Below, piece by piece: positions 1-12,006 of a stretch of 64,000 nucleotides of DNA. A program made the translations under genes and the position numbers. The stretch spans positions 12,423,019 to 12,487,018 of the forward strand of contig CM049306.1 of NCBI GenBank assembly GCA_026874595.1, read 5' to 3'. Under the pieces are notes generated by a model. It saw nothing but the letters and a program-made list of their open reading frames with translations, searched no databases and had not been told where the DNA came from. Numbering within the stretch: the stretch's first letter is position 1; each line of letters starts with the position of its first letter. Source of the stretch: Sipunculus nudus. Its lineage: Eukaryota; Annelida; Sipuncula; Golfingiida; Sipunculidae.

Positions 1-1950
1 AAACTGGCAAGCAACTGGGCGCTTTGTGCAACAAACTTGGATAAAAAGAAATAGGCGCAGAAAGAGAATTTAGAGGTAGAGCAGTACATTTGTTTTCTTG
101 AACACAGATGATTATCCTGCCAAAGTTGATCGATTCTCGGAATTAAATGAGCCAAATAACACTGCAGTAGAGTCCAGCCTTTTATCTTTAATTGGCAATG
201 AGAAACATTTAATTCTGCATATTTGTGATAACAAAATACTACCGTGAAATTTATCTGACAATCTAATTAAAGAAGTGCTAGAAATGAACTTGTCAGCCAA
301 GGCCCAATATTACTGTCACAAACGTGTTTCCGGTTACTATGTCTTGTTATTGATACCAGCAGAAACGAAGAAGGACCATCAATCAAGAAACAAAAAAAAA
401 CGTTTTCCATTTCTTTACCAGTTCTTCTGTGACTTAAACAAAGATTGCCCAATGTTTAATATTTTTTTTAAACGTATCAAAATTAATTGAACCTCTTGAG
501 TTCCATGTTGATAATCGTTATATAATTATTTTGAATTTTCATAGACTACAGTAGACGAAATACACTTCAGCTTAATTAAAAATCCAGCTTAGTGACCGGG
601 TGGTGTTTTAATTAACTGATTTAATTAAATGTAATTACTGCGAAATTAGAAAAACCATGTTAATAACCATCACCTGCTGAGAATACGTAGGATTCTTGAA
701 CCGCTAAGGCTTGAGATATGTTACAAATAATTCTAATTCGTTCTTGATTTTAGAAACAGGATACCTTCTGATAAAATCACAGCAACTTTTGTCCATGTTG
801 ATTAACCATCTGATTCAGATGCATCAACCTGCATCTTAAGGAAGCAGGATTTTCTCACACTACCGGATCTAAATCGGCCGGATTTAGATTGAAAGTAATC
901 AATACATATCTAGTGCCGACAGCTTTAAACCGGAACCACTTCCCGGAACTTCTTCCCTAATACTCATTTCCCTTTATCTTCATTCAAGAAGGAATGCAAT
1001 CACAGAATCTGGATATTCAGGAGAACTGCACCGACAAAGGAGGTCTTCTACCCGGGTAAGCTCCACCAGGCAGGTTAATAAGTTAATCATACGAGTGTCT
1101 TGCTATCAGAACATCAGATGCCTGCTTCATATCCTTGGGCTAGAGATCAGAAACTAATTTGTATAGGGTTATACATCAAATGACCAATTGAAGGACTCGT
1201 GCAGACTCCAATGCATTAAAAAGAATTATTTTGTGTTATTTTATCAGGTAACTGTTTGGTAACATCTTTACTTTTGACAATATAAATGGATTTGGAAGGG
1301 TTCTACTGACGTCACATGTATTTACCGTTTTAAGCGACGAAGCATCGCGGAATTCATGTTTCAATATACCCTTTTGCATCTTGAGGTTCAGACTTAACTC
1401 TACGCATAGTAATTATCGTAACGCCAGGTATTTCACTTTGTGTGTGAAACTACCTCCTGACGACATGCCCGGTAACAATACCTATTGGATTAGCCCGAAC
1501 ATTCAGCCGAACATTCAGGAATGGAGTCAGATCACCTGTGGGGAAATCTCATGCAAATGAAAGGGGGATCTGTGCAAATTACCTAAAATACCCGATAGAT
1601 GGTGGTTCCCTCAGATTCCTATGACGTCGCCTGAGAATAGACACTCGTTGGCCTTCCCAGAATGCCTTACCAGGCTGTAAACAAGAGCCCATGGATGTAA
1701 CAATTATCCAGTTTTCTTGAGAGTCCCAACATTATCAGACACTGAACATGAAGTAATGATTTATATCTCAAATGAGTAAGCACAAGTGTATTATGCATAA
1801 TATGTAGGTGCTGCTGCATGTCTTCACGCTGAACGCCGAATATCGTGATCTAAACCACATTGGTCATATCTGACATAGCTTTAGAGGGTAAACTTACCAC
1901 CTTAGGACCTGTAACCTAACAAGAAAGAAAAAATAAATAAGAATAAATCT
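1..1950. other. Non-coding stretch, no gene seen
   Basis: AT-rich sequence with stops in all frames and no open frame resembling a known protein. The only item noted is a perfect CRE/ATF palindrome TGACGTCA at 1307-1314, about 25 bases downstream of a TATAAAT-like string. Without a transcript next to it this is not a promoter call. Confidence 0.6.
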
Positions 1951-1953
1951 ACT

Positions 1954-2020
1954 CCGGAACTGTCCACTTATGACGGCCATCTGGCAGGTCAAGCCTGCTG
2001 GTGGTACAAACAGAGCCTGC
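1954..2020 (-). repeat. Copy 1 of an inverted dispersed repeat
   Basis: Read on the minus strand, this segment matches 3127-3178. Both copies share a CTGTTTGTACCACC word, then GCAGGC, a CCAGA-GG patch and a final AGTTCCGGA. The copies face each other about 1.1 kb apart. They could be two insertions of one family or the ends of a larger decayed element. The family is not recognised. Confidence 0.5.
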
Positions 2021-3126
2021 TCCAGCACCTCTTGGTCATATTATATAGCATTTACTCTGTGTATAAAAGTCAGCTACATTCTGTGTAGTGGGCTCTTTTT
2101 TTCACTATTTCTTTTAACAGAATGAGTGAAGGAATTCCTGAATAACCCATAAGCAGATGAATTGCCTCTGTTTATTGTAAATAGGCACATCAAACTACGG
2201 GATATTTCACAATGCCTGGTGTACCTTTGGCTACTACAACATGTCTAAAGCATGTTAAACTTTTTAAGATCACAATATTAACATTTATATTTTAAATCTG
2301 CCAATTAGGTTGATATCAACCAGATATTTCCCTTCTCATCTTCATTCTCACGGTGGGAGGACCAACCACATTAGGAAACACCACTTCAGAGATCGAGTTA
2401 CATTTGAATATTTGTTTCATTATCAGACACTGGTAAACTGCCCGACTTGGTCTGTCATCTGGGGCCATAATGTGACCCTGGGTAATTACTGGTGCATATT
2501 CCTGATTTATTGTTTGATAAGTCTCAGTCAGAAGCAAAAGGATCATAGCTTTTCATGTTTGTCTAAATGTTACTGTAAATGCTAAAATTTATTTCACTCA
2601 AATGTAACTTTATTGTGTGGACTCTTTATTTTATCTTAATTATTCTTATGCCGTAATTATCTTATTCTTTAAAATTGTTTAATGTTTGCAATGATTTAAA
2701 ATATAGTGGTTCACTGTATTATCTTTCCAAATCCAGTAATAAAAGCTCTTTTTTCAGCATAAAAAAGATATAATTGATATTTTATTGAATACTCTCATTA
2801 TCCCAAAAATACCACAATTGAAAGTTAAAACCAAAAAAAATAGTTAAAATTAGCAATTATATACATATATATATATGCAGAATGTGATCGGCACATCCAC
2901 AGTCTGATCTATTTCTTCTGAGATCTTAATTTGAGATGTAAACAAAGCTCAATATTTCTATGTGTGGCTTCAGTAGCTGACATTGTTATCCAGATGAGTA
3001 ATTAATTCTAATTATCCATGGTTAATTATAGATAAATCTAAGTGGTAGGGGGTACCTGCTACCTAGATTATACACATAGCCCTGTGTCCAGCCTACTGCT
3101 GTGGGTCACAGCCTCTGGCCTGACTA
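2021..3126. other. Spacer between the inverted repeat copies, no gene
   Basis: AT-rich sequence with a short (AT)n run near 2864-2878. Overlapping open frames on both strands near 2310-2585 have no recognisable domain and low-complexity composition, so they look like chance. Confidence 0.5.
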
Positions 3127-3178
3127 GGCACTGTTTGTACCACCTGCAGGCCTGTTGTCCTCCAGAGGGAGTTCCGGA
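3127..3178 (+). repeat. Copy 2 of the inverted dispersed repeat
   Basis: Plus-strand counterpart of 1954-2020, matching at CTGTTTGTACCACC, GCAGGC and GTTCCGGA. It is about 15 bases shorter than copy 1 in the middle. See copy 1 for the alternatives. Confidence 0.5.
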
Positions 3179-3189
3179 TAAAGTCTATT

Positions 3190-5967
3190 GTTTACGTTAC
3201 AGGCCTGTATACTATCGGATATGATGTCTACTTCTTTTGGCACCGGCAAAGCACGTGGGCTTCACATGTATGTCTAACCACGCTGCCCCACAAATCGAAT
3301 GAAAAACAGTGGTGGTGTTCCTAAGGGTCGTTGTAGCGGGGATTTACTGTATATATTTGTAACTTTTTAAATTATATGCTATATATATTAAGTGTACAGT
3401 ATGTATGCCCAAGTGTAAATTCTTGTATATTTTCGGCAGCTGTCCTGCCCAGAGTAAGCGTACATGAACTCTTCCTGAATTCAAGAATTCGTCGAAAAAA
3501 CACCTCCTGACTTTCACCGTTGCAGATCTCTATACGCTGTAGATAGTTGTATATCTGTGGTTTACAACCAATAACTAACACGGCGGAGAGAGAATTTGAA
3601 CAGGGACAATGTAGTGCATATCAGTTAGAACTGGGTCATATACTGATCCCCTTAAGTAAAAGTTGAAAATCTAAAGCACGGACGGTTCATAATACTGTAT
3701 TATCCAATAACATATATTCTTACAAACATGCTCATGAAATTAATTAAAGTTGTTAAAAAAATTCCTTGACGACGTACTGGTTCTCAGCAGAAGTGACAGA
3801 CTGAGAGCGTAGACCGGATATGACGGTGGAACGTATACTGGTTCGTAATCACCATGTCGGGGTTAAACAGATGTTTCCCGATGTCAAATTTACCAGATAA
3901 ATTTTAATAAATATTAGAAGTTTGTGTGGCTTACAGAGAGATGGACCTATTCATTTAATCAAGGCAATATCTAGATAAATCGAGAACTATCGAGATAACA
4001 AACTCGCGGTAATAAATTGTGTCACAAATTCAATCGGTGCGTCTAGATGTGTTTTGATGGGTTTTTTTCGATATCAGCCCGATCTCAAAATCACAGCTTA
4101 TAATATGTCCTGATATCTTCGCGAATTTGACTCGCGTCTCGATATCTTCCCGATATTATACGATTTTAACTCCGATCCTCAACAATGATGTTCCAATGAT
4201 AAGCTTATGTAATATCGGCTTAAATCGCACACAACATCGGCCATTCATGAGCTCTGTCTAAGTTTCAATAACAGATGATTAACCTGAATTGAGAATTAGT
4301 GAATGGTTTTGACCTTAAAGTTTGTCTAGCCATAAGACTGATTTTATAGCCATAGGAAAGCCAATAACGACACCTTAAAACGGCTAGAAAAATCATTAAA
4401 AGTCAGACATTTTATAAACAGCTGTACTAAAACAATATCTTTGGGATTGGTACTGTTACTTGAATAACTGTAACAGTTATCTTAAAAACCTGATTTAAAT
4501 TTAAAACAATGGGCTAGTAATATTCTAGAGGAAAATAGAAAATCACATAAGCGTTTGAAAAAGATGTCGATTCCGAGATATGCCAAGGAAAGTTTTTAAC
4601 CAGTGAATGCACACTGTACTACATGCAGCCCAAACTGATATAAGTAGCTGTCTGTTGCCTCCTGTTATCTGAATTATAATTGAAGCAGAAAAAAATACAT
4701 TTATCAAATGGAAAGCCGTTAAAAAGCTGCCATGATAAGTTCTAATTATCTGGAATACTAATTTTCACTTTCTTGTCATAAAGATGATTGGTGCTACCGA
4801 GAGAATACCGAGAATAGCAGGATCAATCAGTTCAATATTGTCTTCATGAAATATTTCAGGATTAATCCCTCCTTAACGTACAGACAAGATAAAACAGGGG
4901 CTTAAAACATGAAACGGGTACAATACACCAAGGCATTATCTTCACAAACAGACCAAGCTGAAGTCTCATTCAATGGGCTGTTCTCATTTTGCATGCGGGT
5001 GTGAGCGGTCAGCTGGACCTCGGGTGCCTTTTGCACACAGGATAATAATAAAAAACAGTATATCAGTCGTGACAAAGGCACCTAATCGACAAAATGAAGA
5101 GATACGCACGACACAATGGAACACCATTCCTCTACTTTGTTACGGAAGCTTCCAAGAAGGTCCATCCCATTCGCTGTATGCTGGATCAATGGAAGGTCCA
5201 CATTGGCTTGGGTGCCGGTATAATTGACTTGCTGGAATCGTGCCTGCGCAGAGCAGCTCGCCGCAATTACCCGGGAGGTTCTTGATGCAACTCCAATGGA
5301 TCTCCCGTAGTCGGATCTTCCAGTCACAGGAGATAAAAGAGACATAGATTGCTAAGAAGACTTCAAGGTACGTACTTTATATCTACCTCCCTATTTCATT
5401 TATTGAAATATAAACCTGTCCGATCCCGTTTATACTAATACATTAAAATAAAGTAATGACAATTCTGTCTTATTCAAACTTAATGACTTTTGAAATGACA
5501 AAAGCATGAACAAGACTTAATGATTAAGGCAGTACTTTAGCTATTACATTTAGACGCTTCCGTAAATGACATAGATTTTAATGTGGTTTCGAAATGGATC
5601 ATTTGCAACATCCAATTGCCATACGCGTCAGACAATCCCGTTAACACTCTCTTCAAGCGTACTATGGTTTCTCGATTACCACTTTCCAGTGTTTCGCGGG
5701 GGTACGAGTTTCGCGATCACACAATATGGTAAAGTACACAGAAGTTATTCTTTATCCCTTAAAATATTTAATAAATTCGCAGAAATCTTTACAATTTGAG
5801 AAAGATTCAGGGAACATCAAACGGGTGGAAATTCTTGTTCAATAAAGTTAGATAATAAAATAATAGTTCATATTACTCATAATGTTAACATTTTGACTTA
5901 CGGAAAACATAAACGATCTGCTGAAATAAATAATATCAAAATTTTGCCAATATTTATCCTTAAAGCA

Positions 5968-5970
<3 letters not shown>
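3190..5970. other. Intergenic or intronic, unclassified
   Basis: Mostly AT-rich. A somewhat GC-richer patch at 4960-5345 is open on both strands for 60-87 codons and ends near a CAAG|GTACGT string at about 5367 that would make a good splice donor. No domain is recognised in either translation, so no exon is called. Confidence 0.4.

Positions 5971-6032
<62 letters not shown>
5971..6032. repeat. (AT)n microsatellite, about 31 units
   Basis: Uninterrupted AT dinucleotide run immediately left of the tRNA-like element at 6047-6160. Long open frames through this array are artefacts of the repeat (poly Tyr-Ile). Confidence 0.97.
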
Positions 6033-6036
<4 letters not shown>

Positions 6037-6046
6037 ATGGGGTGAC

Positions 6047-6160
6047 ATAAAAGCGGACCGAACTGTCTCGCTAGTGAAGCTTGCTTTTCTAGCGAAGCGG
6101 TTGGAAAGCCGGACATGTGCGCCACCGACATGGGTTCGAATCCCGGATCGGCCCTATATT
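6047..6160 (+). mobile_element. tRNA-derived SINE-like head
   Basis: The segment carries a perfect RNA polymerase III A box, TAGCGAAGCGG at 6090-6100 (fits TRGYNNARYGG). A perfect B box, GGTTCGAATCC, lies at 6133-6143, spaced as in a tRNA with a long variable arm. A T-arm-like stem surrounds the B box. No 5' acceptor strand pairs with the 3' GATCGGCC segment, so it is not a functional tRNA gene. The cassette sits between two (AT)n arrays. It is read as the 5' head of a tRNA-derived SINE, or a fragment of one. The family is not identified. Confidence 0.6.
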
Positions 6161-6184
6161 TTCCCCTGAAAAAATTGTCTTCGT

Positions 6185-6188
<4 letters not shown>

Positions 6189-6220
<32 letters not shown>
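6189..6220. repeat. (AT)n microsatellite, 16 units
   Basis: Uninterrupted AT run directly right of the tRNA-like cassette, forming a symmetrical frame with 5971-6032. Confidence 0.97.
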
Positions 6221-6223
<3 letters not shown>

Positions 6224-6224
6224 G

Positions 6225-7429
6225 TTTCACATGTGTACCTGGGGCGTTTTATTCATTGTGCTTTAATTTTCGCGATAATATCCCTGTCGCAAATATCCCG
6301 AATTTGAACCCCTCGAAAAGCCGGTCCCAATATTACTATGACAGTTTACCAGGAAAAGTGTCCCGTTGTGCTGGAAAAAGGATTTCTTATGTATCCCTGC
6401 TTTTCCCTCACATTTCTCTCCAATACTTATGTAGATATTCCAGCTGTTTTGGGAAAGACGCATTCTAAACGAAACGAAAAGTATGAGGTATAGAACAACT
6501 TGCTGGTTTAGTATCAATTGGGTGGCCAATCACAATATAAAAATAGGTAAAAATATATTTATTTTATTTTTTTTATTTTATGTTGATACCTTGAAATCAT
6601 AGGGTAAAGGAAACCACATTGAAATCGTATCAGATCATTGCATGGATTTCGGGCATGTTAAGATAGTGTGGACGGGGCGTTGCCTTTTGTAGTAAATCGT
6701 AGATAATGGTACCAAAGCACAGCGTATATGGAGTGGTTGGAGGAAGTTTCAGGCAAGCATAATAATGTACACAAACACACGTACAAAGATACTCGGGCGA
6801 ATCACGAGGCGCTGTGTGAGGTTGGGTCCTCCGACATGAAACCCTAACATTTCTTTAATTTGCGTTAAATCATTACATATCGCATGGTATGACCAGCTAA
6901 AGAGTCATAAACACGCCATTTTATTTGAGTTCTCGTAGGATTTACTACCCTGTGATATGCTAAGATTTTCCAGGACAGAAATTTTTCATAGATGTTCTCA
7001 TCTGGATCGACATGATATGGCAGACGGACGTAGGATATCGCCCTGTTTGAATCCCAATTTTCATGTTTGCAAGAACACTGCTACACAAATTCCTATAACA
7101 CTACAATATTACCATCTCAAACAGTCAAGTGACAATACATAAACTTTACAAAACATATTTGGCCGATATCTGTTTTTCAGTTTTTCTGTAGTAAGAGGTC
7201 AAAGGCGATATACTGGCTCTTGTCTTTTCACGTCTGTGACCGGTAGTTTGTTTTCTTTCACAATTCTGAAGGTTATTGGACTTTGAGCACAAGATGAGAG
7301 ATCAAAATATATGTTGACCTATCGTCAGAAAGATTTTCGGTATATACTAAAATGTGGCCGAGAAAACCTTTTTTTTCTGGAAGTCTTCACATGTGCGATT
7401 GGAGAACGGCTGTTTCTTTCTATTGTAGA
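6225..7429. other. Non-coding stretch
   Basis: Short open frames on both strands (up to 88 codons) without recognisable domains. No repeat structure was noted. Confidence 0.5.
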
Positions 7430-7738
7430 TTAAGGCCCAAAAAAAGTTTGGTTGTCAGGCACTTCTTTCCAGAAAGCAGTGCGGGCGAGCGGGGTTTTTA
7501 TTTACCTATTTTGTATGTTTCGATAAAAATGTCATATGATCAGGGAAAAGCATGATAATAACATATTTCTTTTTGTCTAAACAGGTAAAAGCACTACATA
7601 ACAAAGGAAGACTTATCAAAATTGTATTACTTTATCTTTCTGAAAGATGAAAATCAAAATAAAGATTTTTGAAGCGGGGGGTTAAAATTGACGCGGGCGG
7701 TGCCTGAGAATCATACCTTTTTATTTTTTTTGGCCTAA
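7430..7738. repeat. Foldback (inverted-repeat) element
   Basis: The left arm at 7430-7462 (TTAAGGCCC, an A run, then TCAGGCAC) is matched by the reverse complement of 7700-7738 (GTGCCTGA, a T run, then GGCCTAA). The arms enclose about 235 bases. GC-rich words such as GCGGGCG lie just inside both arms. This is consistent with a MITE-like or snapback element. No coding capacity and no clear target duplication were seen. Confidence 0.5.
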
Positions 7739-7739
7739 C

Positions 7740-8664
7740 TGAAAAACAAGATTTATTCAGCGGGGTGCAACATGTTGAGTCGACCAGGTTACTTTTCACG
7801 TAAATATTATGATGGGTAATGCTTGAATTTCAAATTTTTGAATACACTGACACTGCAGATAAAACTGTAGTTTGTTGCACAAAGTGGAGTCTATTGAAAT
7901 TTGCCAACAATTTTTCAAACTGGTGTGTCATGCATTTATAAGATAACAAGTAGCAATGAAAGAATGAAGAAACAGCCTAATTAACTGAATGGAATCAAAA
8001 TGAATGAAACCTTGCTATTTTATAGAAATTCAGTAAAATGGATGATACAGTCTTTATTTCGCTACAGCTCAAACCTACTGATCAAGGTAAGGTCACTAAC
8101 ACAAAGAACTTTACATTAAAGGTTTTAATTAGTTTTTTATAATCATAAATATTATTTAAAATGTAATTAACAAAGTGACACTGACACCCCCTTGCAGATG
8201 ACATGCCACTTTGCCACAAGCTGTAGAAGACCAAACGGTTGCAATATCTAAATGTTGGTTGTTTTCATGAAGACTTCATCTCAAGTTTGACCTTTGATCC
8301 GTAACGCTCTTAAGTGTCAAACTCTTTGATAATATATAAGTTTGAGAAAATAATGTAGATGTTGCAATTGGCAGACAAAGCTGGAAAAGACCATGGTAAA
8401 CAGTATTTACGCGGTTGTCCCTAGGAACTTACGTCTTGTAGACGAAGTGACAAATATACATAGGAAAGAAATTTAATATCGTTTGCACCATACGCACCGG
8501 TATACAACGTTATTTCACACATAGATTGGCTGGGACGATGATGCTTATAACAGAAAGAAAAACTGATGAAAATCAATTTAATCCTTTCTGATAAGTCTGC
8601 AGTCAGACGCGGGATTTAATTCCATCTGGCACATGCACCTGTTCTTAACCAGCCTCTCCAGCAG
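7740..8664. other. Non-coding stretch
   Basis: No recognisable gene or repeat. A TGACCTTTGATCC word near 8289 is a weak nuclear-receptor-like DR1. Confidence 0.5.
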
Positions 8665-8869
8665 TTACACAAGTCATACAGAAGGTCAGACATGAGATCA
8701 ATTTCATGAAGTCCGAGGGTCTCGAATTTACAACCAAAAGCCATGCAGACAATCTGAGAGAGGATGGCACACCGTCCATGCTTTATTACACACACCTACA
8801 CTCCGGCGTCAGCTAAAGCCATTATCGCTCCATATTTACTTTTTCAAATACAGATCAATCGAGTTAATA
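8665..8869 (+). repeat. Duplicated segment A, copy 1
   Basis: Matches 13532-13737 in the same orientation, starting at ACACAAGTCATACAGAAGGTC in both. A plus-strand frame stays open for 50 codons from VTQVIQKV through SEGLEFTT and HADNLREDG to a TAA. Copy 2 has an equivalent frame ending at a different stop codon. A CTCTCCAG|CAG string just upstream would serve as a splice acceptor. It may be a paralogous small exon or simply a dispersed repeat. The protein is not recognised. Confidence 0.6.
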
Positions 8870-9012
8870 ATGTTCACTCAATACTGGATGCAAGTTCAAA
8901 TGGCGATTCAAAAACACATTCATTTCTTACATCTTTTAACATGGAGTATCTGATTGTAATGTATTATCTTAACTATCGATATCATATGTTTAAAATCTTA
9001 TCATACATTTTA

Positions 9013-9039
9013 CTCTCACTCTCTCTCTCTCTGTCTGAG

Positions 9040-9094
<55 letters not shown>
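9013..9094. repeat. (CT)n followed by (TA)n microsatellite
   Basis: CT dinucleotides at about 9013-9033, then TA dinucleotides at 9040-9094 with one slip. The TA part supplies the low-complexity tail of a spurious 129-codon frame. Confidence 0.95.
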
Positions 9095-9097
<3 letters not shown>

Positions 9098-9470
9098 ATC
9101 TTAAATATGGATTGGTTGGTAATTGTAAACATGTTTGTACGAATGATATTTGAGATTTTACATTAATATATTTCATGATTTTTATCTTTACAAGCTAAAA
9201 ACCCTCAAAGTTGGTATGACCTTGCTGTCCCTAGTGACAGGGTTATTTCTTTAAATATGGTATGTTTGTATGCGATTTGCTTAAGTCCCTGCCTGTTAAG
9301 AATAAATCTGTGTCAAAGTAATTTATTCATGAGTTATTTGGTCCTGAGGCGACTATTAGTAAAAATCAAAGCATTTACTTTTTTCTACAATTTGTCCCAC
9401 TAGTTAAGTCCTATCATCCTTATACATGGCATCTCATTATAACGATAGAGTCATTGAATAACGCCTTACA

Positions 9471-10436
9471 TAAAAACAAGCGATAAGAGATAATCGTTCA
9501 TTTACTGGCCTGCAGGAACTAGTTCTTCCCGTAACCGACGTGGGACATTCAAGATAAAAAGTTAATTTAGGTGTGATATCGAAGTGTTTTCTTTAAACTT
9601 CATGTTGCAACACATAAAGTCTAAAGTCGCGGGATGTGCCGCTCAGAAAACAAGTGCCGTTTGAAATTCTTTTTTCAGAATAAGCGAGGTATTACGTTTG
9701 TCCAAACAAAGTTATTCGAGGCAATACTAATGCTTAATTAGCCCCATCTTTATTTGTATTTGTCAATTCTTTTAATTATTCAAAACAAAGACAGCGATCG
9801 ATCACACCCTGAATTACTGAATCATGAAAAAAACCCATGGCCGGCAGATGGCTCTGTCTAGTAAATGAAAATGAAGCTAAATAACAAGGACTAATATACG
9901 ACTTTTTAAGTTTCCCGTTCCTGGTTTTCTGACCAGAGATATAATTTATCCAAAAGGTTTTATCAAGTATTCAAACATCACAGATAATCATTTACTTGAA
10001 ATGTTCCCAACACGTTAATTGTTGTTTTCATCAATAAAACGCTCGGCATGGTTCAGACCGGCACTTTAGTTCAATGTCCAGTCCTCAAAACTTAGTGCTA
10101 TAAGTCCAACTCTACCGTCATTGCAGTAAGAGAAGCATTAAGAGAGGACTAAATAAACATATTTATAAATTAAAGATCCTTGCCACAACAATTATAGCGA
10201 CTGAACATCTTGACGGGACATCTGTTAGTAAATCTTTGTGTTATGACGTCAATACAACCTGCGGACTAAAGATTCCGCTTCTTCTGCGCAGACAACAGTG
10301 AATCAACCGGGAACCCACTGAAGCCGAACGAACAGGTGTTTAGAAAATGGGTCAAAGAATAATTGACTGTGTGTTTTATTGTTCGGTTTCTTTACTGTAA
10401 AACTTCTTCGTGTCGGGTTGCGTGCGTATTTTTTTA
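9471..10436 (+). repeat. Duplicated segment B, copy 1 (long form)
   Basis: Two parts match 12007-12506. The first, 9471-9720, contains GCGATAAGAGATAATCGTTC and CGCGGGATGTGCCGCTCAG. The second, about 10170-10436, contains GAACATCTTGA, TGACGTCA and GGTGTTTAGAAAA. The 450 bases between them are absent from copy 2. Identity is roughly three quarters or better by eye, with long exact words. Both copies keep a full CRE palindrome, here at 10244-10251. No continuous reading frame is shared. Confidence 0.75.
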
Positions 10437-11008
10437 GTCACCGGCGCAATTAGAATGTACGATAAATTGCTGTTCAAAGATTAAGTTAACTTGCTGTTCG
10501 TATTTTCAACAAATATGCGTTGACATAGTTTTACCACTTGAAAACGTATGTCTCCTGACCCTGTATAATATTAACTGAAATACGGGCCTTGAGCCAAGTC
10601 TTTTTTTTTGCGAATTTTAATCTTATGAGAAATCCCATCTTTTCCATGTACACTTTTTGTCTCCTAAAAATCTGGATTAAATTTGTTTATTTAGACTTGA
10701 AGAATAAAATTTTCTTTATCAGTATTATTTACCAAAATTTTTTACTCAATGTATTGCTGTGGACGTTTTTCTGTTATTATATAGTTGCTCATTTTGTCGT
10801 TTATTTCAAGTATGGAAAAAGCCACTATTCAGGCGCGGAACTATTTAGCCTAGATGCAAATCTTTATACCCTAAAGATTTTCCTTGCAGGTTTAACACTC
10901 CTCTGTATGAGCAGCACTAATCATGGTTCAGGAATGGATCAAGAAACTGAGGCCAGTTCTTACCAATTTTCTTACATGATTTAAAGCACTCTTATATTAT
11001 ATTATATT
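10437..11008. other. AT-rich stretch with a 131-codon open frame
   Basis: An open frame at 10589-10984 encodes a hydrophobic, Phe/Ile/Tyr-rich chain without domain motifs. The composition follows the AT bias. It is not called a gene. Confidence 0.4.
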
Positions 11009-11884
11009 ATGGCACATTTATGCTGTTACGGAACCTAATATCAACAGATCACGTATGCGTGATGAACATAAATTTTGTCAAGGAGATAAAAAAAATTAAT
11101 TCTGTAACACTAGGCAGCGTGAAAAAGGGGAATGAATAAAGAAGTCAGTGGTTGTTTGATAAACAAATAATTATAATTTATTATTAAAACAACCCTAACA
11201 TTACAATGCACTTAATCAATACAATTACACAGTATAACAGCAGTATAACAACAAATCAATACAGTCACACAGTAATATAAACAAAGTGCACAGTACCTGG
11301 ATACCACCACTGTCACAGCGATAAGTCCTTTAAAATGTATAAGCCAGACAAAAAGTTCACACAAATTCCCTCGGAAAATTACAGTCCAATATAAAGCTCT
11401 TGCAACAATCCAGAAAGTAAACTGAAGACCAAATAAGATTCGTCACAAAATCCAGAAGAAAATCTGAAGACAATCTATAATAGCCACCTATCGGAATAGG
11501 TCCCCAAAATTGACATATACGCTTCTGTGTCCGCTGGAATATTCTCTCACCTCTATCCCGGCTCTAAAACACAGCCCCCTATTTATAACTTCTCACCTCC
11601 AGCCGAAAACCTTCCATTGTTTGAACATTCTAAAGAATCTAACACAGTACACACGTTCAAAGAACATACCAGAACAAAGAACGCTGTGTATCTAGGGTTC
11701 AACCAATGCGGATTAAACCGAGCCTGCAACATCCGGCCAGGCGAGGCCACCACAACACGAGCTACGCGTGGCACACAAACCAAACGCCAACAACACATGG
11801 AACATCCGTGTGCACAATAAAACAATCATCTGTAAGACCGCTGCACACAATAAAAAGGGGCACCTGTAATAATGGCACATTTAT
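11009..11884. mobile_element. Putative 850-bp insertion with 13-bp direct repeats
   Basis: The 13-mer ATGGCACATTTAT occurs at 11009-11021 and again at 11872-11884, framing 11022-11871. The framed block is more GC-rich than its surroundings on its right side. On the minus strand it has a TATAAATAG box (rc of about 11579-11587) and AATAAA-type signals, giving it an LTR-like look. Its ends show only a weak TTAC-GG similarity in inverted order. A 13-bp target duplication favours a retroposed element over a solo LTR (usually 4-6 bp). No protein domain was found. The class is undetermined. Confidence 0.5.
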
Positions 11885-12006
11885 TTTATAGATCTGTCAT
11901 ATAAAGTTTCTATTGTTTTTTTTATGTCCGTGGTCTAGACGATTCTTTCTCATAGACCAAACTACCGCGATCCCAAACGTATCGTGCTTTATATGAGAGT
12001 AAAACA

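Noticed and set aside
6083-6160. Functional tRNA gene
   Set aside because: A and B boxes are perfect, but the 5' strand of the acceptor stem does not pair with the 3' side, and no plausible anticodon arm was found. It was kept as a SINE-like head.
10589-10984. 131-codon hydrophobic open frame
   Set aside because: Amino-acid content follows AT-rich composition, with no motif, no start context and no splice or poly(A) support.
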